Positions 60,747-64,000 of a stretch of 64,000 nucleotides of DNA are shown in pieces (within the stretch, counting starts at the first letter, position 1; every line of letters begins with the position of its first letter). The DNA comes from Halomicrococcus gelatinilyticus. GTDB lineage: Archaea; Halobacteriota; Halobacteria; Halobacteriales; Haladaptataceae. Location: assembly GCA_024227995.1 (NCBI GenBank), contig CP100466.1, positions 186,001-250,000 on the forward strand, in the 5' to 3' direction. The position numbers and the translations under genes were made by a program. Below the pieces are notes generated by a model. The model was not told where the DNA came from and did not search any database. It saw only the letters and a list, made by a program, of their open reading frames with translations.

Positions 60747-61263
60747 TGTAAACCAGCCCTCGGCGACCAACAGTGTGCCGACGATACTTGTTCTGCGCTT
60801 CCTGAATCGCACGAACAGCGGCCCTAATCGGGACAGACGGGGCCTGAAGAAACGTCCCGTCGAGTCTCGCTGCTCGCTGCCATCCCTCCACGGGAATCGC
60901 ACCGTACACCCCATCGAATCGATACAGAATGTCGTTCCCCGGCCGACGAGGGGGTAGGAACACGGTGCACTGTCGTCCTTTTCTAGACCGCCGTGCACGT
61001 TGGCGACGCCGGTATCGATGAGATAGCATCGCTCCCTGGGCGGTATTGTAGTTACTACGGAATACTATCAGCGGAACTGTCCCGGGAAGCCCCCCGTCAG
61101 ACGCCCCAGGACGCGTCATGGGTGTCCGTGTTCGGATGGTGATGCCGTCGGGATTCCGTGTAGGCTTTCGGCTGCCGTGTGGGCTAGATTAACGCGACTC
61201 TGGGATGGCATCACTCTCCGGTATCACAGTCCTATTAATATAGGGGAGAAGAATAATAATTGC
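60747..61263. other. 517-bp gap upstream of the MFS gene
   Basis: It lies between the nucleotidase relic and the MFS gene. A minus-strand stretch ending at 60739 (about 60740-60920) reads RFDGVYGAIPVEGWQRAARL and similar, and may be another coding relic of unknown family. The right end is A/T-rich and holds the MFS promoter and an inverted repeat. No transposase or RNA recognised. Confidence 0.4.
61233..61242 (+). promoter_or_regulatory. TATA box of the MFS gene
   Basis: TATTAATATA, 22-31 bases before ATG 61264, followed by GGGGAGAAG that could serve as a Shine-Dalgarno in a short leader. Confidence 0.6.
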
Positions 61264-61278
61264 ATGAATAATGCAATT
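61258..61278. promoter_or_regulatory. 21-bp inverted repeat across the MFS start codon
   Basis: AATTGCAT, a 5-base spacer, then ATGCAATT: 8-bp perfect arms. The start ATG (61264-61266) lies at the end of the left arm. It may be an operator or an mRNA hairpin that hides the start codon. Confidence 0.6.
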
Positions 61279-62517
61279 CTATCTCGGCTCAGGCACACAC
61301 TCCGCGACGTCCTCGATGGGCGCGGAGTCCCTGAAGCCGACCAGCGACTCATCGGATACACGACGGGCGCCCACGCGCTCGACCACCTCGTCGTCCTTTC
61401 GATTCCGCTGTTCGTTCCTATATGGATCGAGGAGTTCCAGGTGACGACCTACGAACTGGGACTGCTCGTCACGCTGATGACCGGCCTGTACGGAGCCATG
61501 GCGCTTCCCTCCGGCATCCTGAGCGACCGGTTTGGCGCGGACAAGGTCATCACCGGATTCCTGGTGTTGACCGGCAGCGTGTTTCTCGCCATTCCCCTGG
61601 TGAACTCGTTCGCTACGCTGGCGGTCGTCGTCGCCCTCGCAGGAGTCGGTGCCGGGTTCTATCATCCGCCCGCACTCGCGTTCATCAGTCGCGAAGCGGA
61701 CGCACCGAGCAAGGGGTTCGCCTACCATGGCATCGGCGCGAACCTGGGGATCGGTATCGGCCCGCTCCTCATCACGGCCGGCCTGGCCGTCACCGACTGG
61801 CGAACCGTGCTCACGCTGCTCGCCGTCCCGCTCCTCGGCTTCGGCGTCCTGTTCGCGCTCCGCGGTCCCTCGGACTCGAACGACCACACGGCGTCCGAAC
61901 ATTCGTTCGGTGACGTGGTCGATCAGCTCAAGGCCCTCGTCACGCCGGTCTTCATCGGCATCGTCGCCATGTACGTGTTCGCCGGCGTCTACTACCGAGG
62001 CACGCTCACGTTCCTCCCGAAGTTCATCGACACGCTCTCGACGCTCCCGAGTCTCGAGGTCGCGAGCGCGTCCGTCGGTGCGGGGCAGTGGCTGTACTCA
62101 CTGATCCTGCTGACCGGGTCGGTCGGCCAGGTCGTCGGCGGGAACCTCGGTGAACGGTTCCAGATCGAGCACGTCCTGCTGGGCGTCTTCGTCTCCACCT
62201 CGCTCGTACTGCTCGCCCTCGGGTGGCTCTCCGGCACTGCCGTCATCGCGGTCGGACTCGTCTTCGGTGCCCTGCTGTTCACGCTCGCCCCGCTGCAGTC
62301 TGGCCTCGTCGCGAAACACACGCCGGACGCAGGCCAGGGCATCGGTTTCGGCGTCGTCTTCACGGTCAACTTCGGGATCGGCGCGTTCGGCGCCTCCCTG
62401 GCCGGCTGGATTCTGTCGAGCAGTTCGTACTCGCTGCTGTTCGGCGCCCTCGCGCTGTTCCCGCTCGTCGCTGCCGCTGCGGTCATCTCGGTCTCGAAGG
62501 CAGGGGCTTCGGCGTGA
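61264..62517 (+). CDS. MFS transporter (FosA/arsenite-like exporter branch uncertain)
   Basis: A 417-residue twelve-segment carrier. It starts MNNAILSRLRHTLRDVLDG, then TGAHALDHLVVLSIPLFVPIW and GILSDRFGADKVITGF (motif A-like). GVGAGFYHPPALAFISREADA is like bacterial fosmidomycin-resistance-type MFS proteins. Codon use is less GC-biased at the first ~10 codons than elsewhere. It is intact. Its stop (TGA 62515-62517) overlaps a GTG that starts the chimeric gene, so the two were probably an operon with trmO. Confidence 0.82.
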   Translation: MNNAILSRLRHTLRDVLDGRGVPEADQRLIGYTTGAHALDHLVVLSIPLFVPIWIEEFQVTTYELGLLVTLMTGLYGAMALPSGILSDRFGADKVITGFLVLTGSVFLAIPLVNSFATLAVVVALAGVGAGFYHPPALAFISREADAPSKGFAYHGIGANLGIGIGPLLITAGLAVTDWRTVLTLLAVPLLGFGVLFALRGPSDSNDHTASEHSFGDVVDQLKALVTPVFIGIVAMYVFAGVYYRGTLTFLPKFIDTLSTLPSLEVASASVGAGQWLYSLILLTGSVGQVVGGNLGERFQIEHVLLGVFVSTSLVLLALGWLSGTAVIAVGLVFGALLFTLAPLQSGLVAKHTPDAGQGIGFGVVFTVNFGIGAFGASLAGWILSSSSYSLLFGALALFPLVAAAAVISVSKAGASA

Positions 62518-62729
62518 CCGCCGACTACACGCCGATCGGACGCGTTCGCTCGCCGTACGACTCGCCTGCCGACGTCTCCGACGAGGGCGAACTCCCCTGG
62601 ACCCAGAAGCTCGACATGACCGCCGTCAAGGAGGACCTCGGCTACGAACCGCAGTACGACCTCGAGAGCGGCTTCCGGAAGTACATAAACGTCCTCCGCG
62701 AGGAGGAGGGGCTCGACCCAATCGAGTAA
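62514..62729 (+). pseudogene. chimeric ORF: TrmO N-terminus fused to SDR C-terminus
   Basis: A 71-codon frame starting GTG 62514, overlapping the MFS stop. The first 20 residues, VTADYTPIGRVRSPYDSPAD, match the start of TrmO (tRNA t6A37 methyltransferase; PIGxVRSP motif). From 62571 the sequence is the 159-bp SDR tail (VSDEGELPWTQKLDM ... LREEEGLDPIE) in the same frame as in the intact SDR. The junction lies at a shared gccgacg. Neither half contains an active site, so a functional product is unlikely. Confidence 0.75.
62571..62729 (+). repeat. SDR tail, copy 2 of the 159-bp direct repeat
   Basis: Five mismatches by eye against 59754-59912, offset exactly 2,817 bp without gaps. Homology starts at gacgtctccg and ends at the stop codon. 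Confidence 0.9.
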
Positions 62730-62984
62730 CGGTACGACGGAATTTCGGACGGCCTTTTCGTTTCGAGACCCGCGCGGTCACTCGTCGCGGCTCTCAAACA
62801 CGTCCTCTTGCGGTGGTCGTGGGACGGCGACCAGGTCACCGACTACCAGATTCGCTGTGCGTTCTCGACCACGGTGGTGGCGACGTCCCGCATCCGATGA
62901 ACTGTGATACCGATGGTGTACAGCGCTACCGCATCGGCAGGACAGTGCCCGGACTCGACCTCGCATCTCTTGTCGCGCCCTTCC

Positions 62985-63242
62985 CTACGGGGACGTGTGA
63001 CCGCCGCGTTTCCGATACCAGACCCGCTCGCCGACGGGTGAGGCTCCCTCGTGGACGTCCAGTCGACTCACGAACAGGTCGCGAATGGCGAGCGTGACGA
63101 CGAGGTCTCGTGTCTCGCCCCGTTCGGCGGTGACCGTGACGACACAGTGGCCGTCCCGCTCCTCGATCGATTCGATGGTCCCGACTGACCACTGGTCCCG
63201 GTGATGGGTCGGCTCCCGTGCGTGAATGCGGTCGTAACTCAT
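62985..63242 (-). CDS. small haloarchaeal protein, unknown
   Basis: An 85-residue protein starting MSYDRIHAREPTHHRDQWSV. It is rich in strands (GTIESIEERDGHCVVTVTAERGE, LVVTLAIRDLFVSRLDV) and ends GERVWYRKRGG. The layout resembles a small beta-barrel; no named domain recognised. Its ATG overlaps the stop of the truncated SDR (ATGA), suggesting the two were once an operon. Confidence 0.6.
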   Translation of the reverse strand: MSYDRIHAREPTHHRDQWSVGTIESIEERDGHCVVTVTAERGETRDLVVTLAIRDLFVSRLDVHEGASPVGERVWYRKRGGHTSP

Positions 63243-63541
63243 GCTGGGGGCGTCAGGAGTCGGCCGGCGCTGACCGGTCGTCGGGTGCGACGGACCGTCA
63301 GCAGAGACGGCGAACGATTGTTGACGTGGAACGTCGCGTCGACACCACCCTGCGAGAGTTCGTCGACCACGTCCGCACCTGCCTGTGGATCTCGGCCGTG
63401 GACGATGCCGTCCGCACCGAGTCGGCCAGGCCTCAGCGCTGCGCCCCGCCCGACCCCGCTCGTCGATCCGGTGACCGGTGCTTGCAGCCCGGTACAGTCA
63501 GCGCTGGCAACACCCGCGAGGGTCTCTGGGAGTTCACTCAT
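63239..63541 (-). pseudogene. 5' remnant of a classical SDR gene
   Basis: From ATG 63541 the frame holds the cofactor motif VTGSTSGVGRGAALRPGRLG (TGxxxGxG) and ADGIVHGRDPQAGADVVDEL then GGVDATFHV, typical of the first ~55 residues of a short-chain dehydrogenase. The N-terminus before VTGS is abnormal. After FHV the frame is unrelated (NNRSPSLLTVRRTRRP). The active-site Ser-Tyr-Lys part is missing, so it is a relic. Confidence 0.6.
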
Positions 63542-63730
63542 CACGTGTTACAGGGGCTCGACGGACAAAACGTCACCACCTCGGCCAGGAGCACCGCGGG
63601 TCGCGAGACGCTCCTCGCTTTCAGTAGCGTCTTGTAGCGACTTCTTCACTTCGCCCAGTTCGAGGGAGGCAGCGGGCGAGTATCGTCGGCGGTCGCCGTG
63701 GGCTATCGGTTACGCGTCCCCTGCAATGGG

Positions 63731-64000
63731 TCAGCGCTGGACCGCCAGGACGGGTGCGTCGATAGTCTGGATGACCTGCTCCGTGATGCTGCCGAAGATG
63801 AACCGTTCGACTCCGCCCCGGGCACGGGTACTCATGACCACGAGGTCGGCCCCAACCTCCGTCACGTACTCTGTGATGACACGGGCGGGGCTCCCGAACT
63901 CCACGACGACGGTCGCGTCGACGCCCACGGGAGCGTGTTCCTCGACGAGCCGTTCGGCCGTTGCCATCCGCTCACGTCTCCGCTTGTCGAGTTTCTCCTC
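63731..64000 (-). CDS. UspA-family protein (5' end beyond window)
   Basis: The visible 90 codons are the second half of a Usp domain: RLVEEHAPVGVDATVVVEFG, EVGADLVVMSTRARGGVERF, IFGSITEQVIQTIDAPVLAVQR. The frame stays open to the window edge, so an internal ATG at 63967 is not the real start. The nucleotide loop STRARGGVERFIFGS lacks both glycines of G-2x-G. Confidence 0.85.
   Translation of the reverse strand, partial: EEKLDKRRRERMATAERLVEEHAPVGVDATVVVEFGSPARVITEYVTEVGADLVVMSTRARGGVERFIFGSITEQVIQTIDAPVLAVQR

Noticed and set aside
60747..61263. Insertion sequence as the cause of the rearrangement
   Set aside because: No transposase motif, no terminal inverted repeats and no short target duplication could be found around the gap. 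The only flanking repeat is the 159-bp SDR tail.

Overview
The window looks like haloarchaeal (class Halobacteria) chromosome. It is GC-rich throughout, its predicted proteins are strongly acidic, and several products belong to haloarchaeal families (amphi-Trp protein, Bat-type HTH regulators, TRASH-domain Lrp regulator, Tat lipoproteins with an acidic linker). Many genes are preceded by a short A/T-rich TATA-like element about 25-35 bases before the start codon and lack a Shine-Dalgarno site, as in leaderless haloarchaeal transcripts. I see no rRNA, tRNA, CRISPR array or intact transposase. The genus cannot be named from the sequence alone.

Layout. 1-3.7 kb: end of an unknown gene, an amphi-Trp protein, a VOC-fold enzyme, two UspA genes and a tryptophanase (tnaA), followed by a 38-bp tandem triplication. 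3.9-10.1 kb: a branched-chain-amino-acid-type (LIV) ABC operon in the order K-G-F-H-M, ending in a divergent KAS III-like thiolase-fold gene. 10.1-15.6 kb: small membrane proteins, UspA, a Bat-type regulator, a DUF998 protein, a small HTH protein and a DASS (SLC13) transporter. 15.8-21.2 kb: a second LIV operon, K-H-M-G-F-uspA, whose TATA element lies between two copies of a TGTATC-N3-GATACA operator. 21-29 kb: an MFS transporter, a decayed copper-chaperone gene beside a TRASH regulator, a Rieske fusion protein, a YqeC-like protein and a MutS-family ATPase. 29-46 kb: a D-lactate-dehydrogenase-like flavoprotein with Fe-S domains, PadR and winged-helix proteins, MFS, a glutathionyl-hydroquinone-reductase-like GST, a thioredoxin-fold protein, a glycosyltransferase-membrane fusion, an XPB-like helicase, a methyltransferase, an aldo/keto reductase, a sirtuin, MsrA, a second Bat regulator and an alpha/beta hydrolase. 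46-59 kb: a MacB-type export pair, an M20 amidohydrolase, DUF502, a hybrid histidine kinase, an enolase-superfamily enzyme, UspA, a ThDP enzyme and an LLM flavin oxidoreductase.

The last 5 kb (58.9-64 kb) is a rearranged region. The final 159 bp of an SDR/epimerase gene is present twice, about 97% identical and 2,817 bp apart. Between the copies lie a frameshifted nucleotidase pseudogene, an intact MFS gene and the first 20 codons of a TrmO-like gene, fused in frame to the second SDR tail. A truncated second SDR and a UspA running off the edge follow.

Functional themes: import and breakdown of amino acids or related carboxylates (two LIV systems, tryptophanase, DASS carrier, M20 amidohydrolase, ThDP enzyme), redox and electrophile defence (GST, MsrA, thioredoxin-fold protein, Rieske protein) and stress signalling (seven UspA genes in 64 kb, two Bat regulators, one histidine kinase). 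No complete novel defence or mobile system is visible. The most unusual items are the chimeric, repeat-flanked locus, the paired operators on LIV operon 2, the apparent AUU start of the first livM, and several domain fusions.
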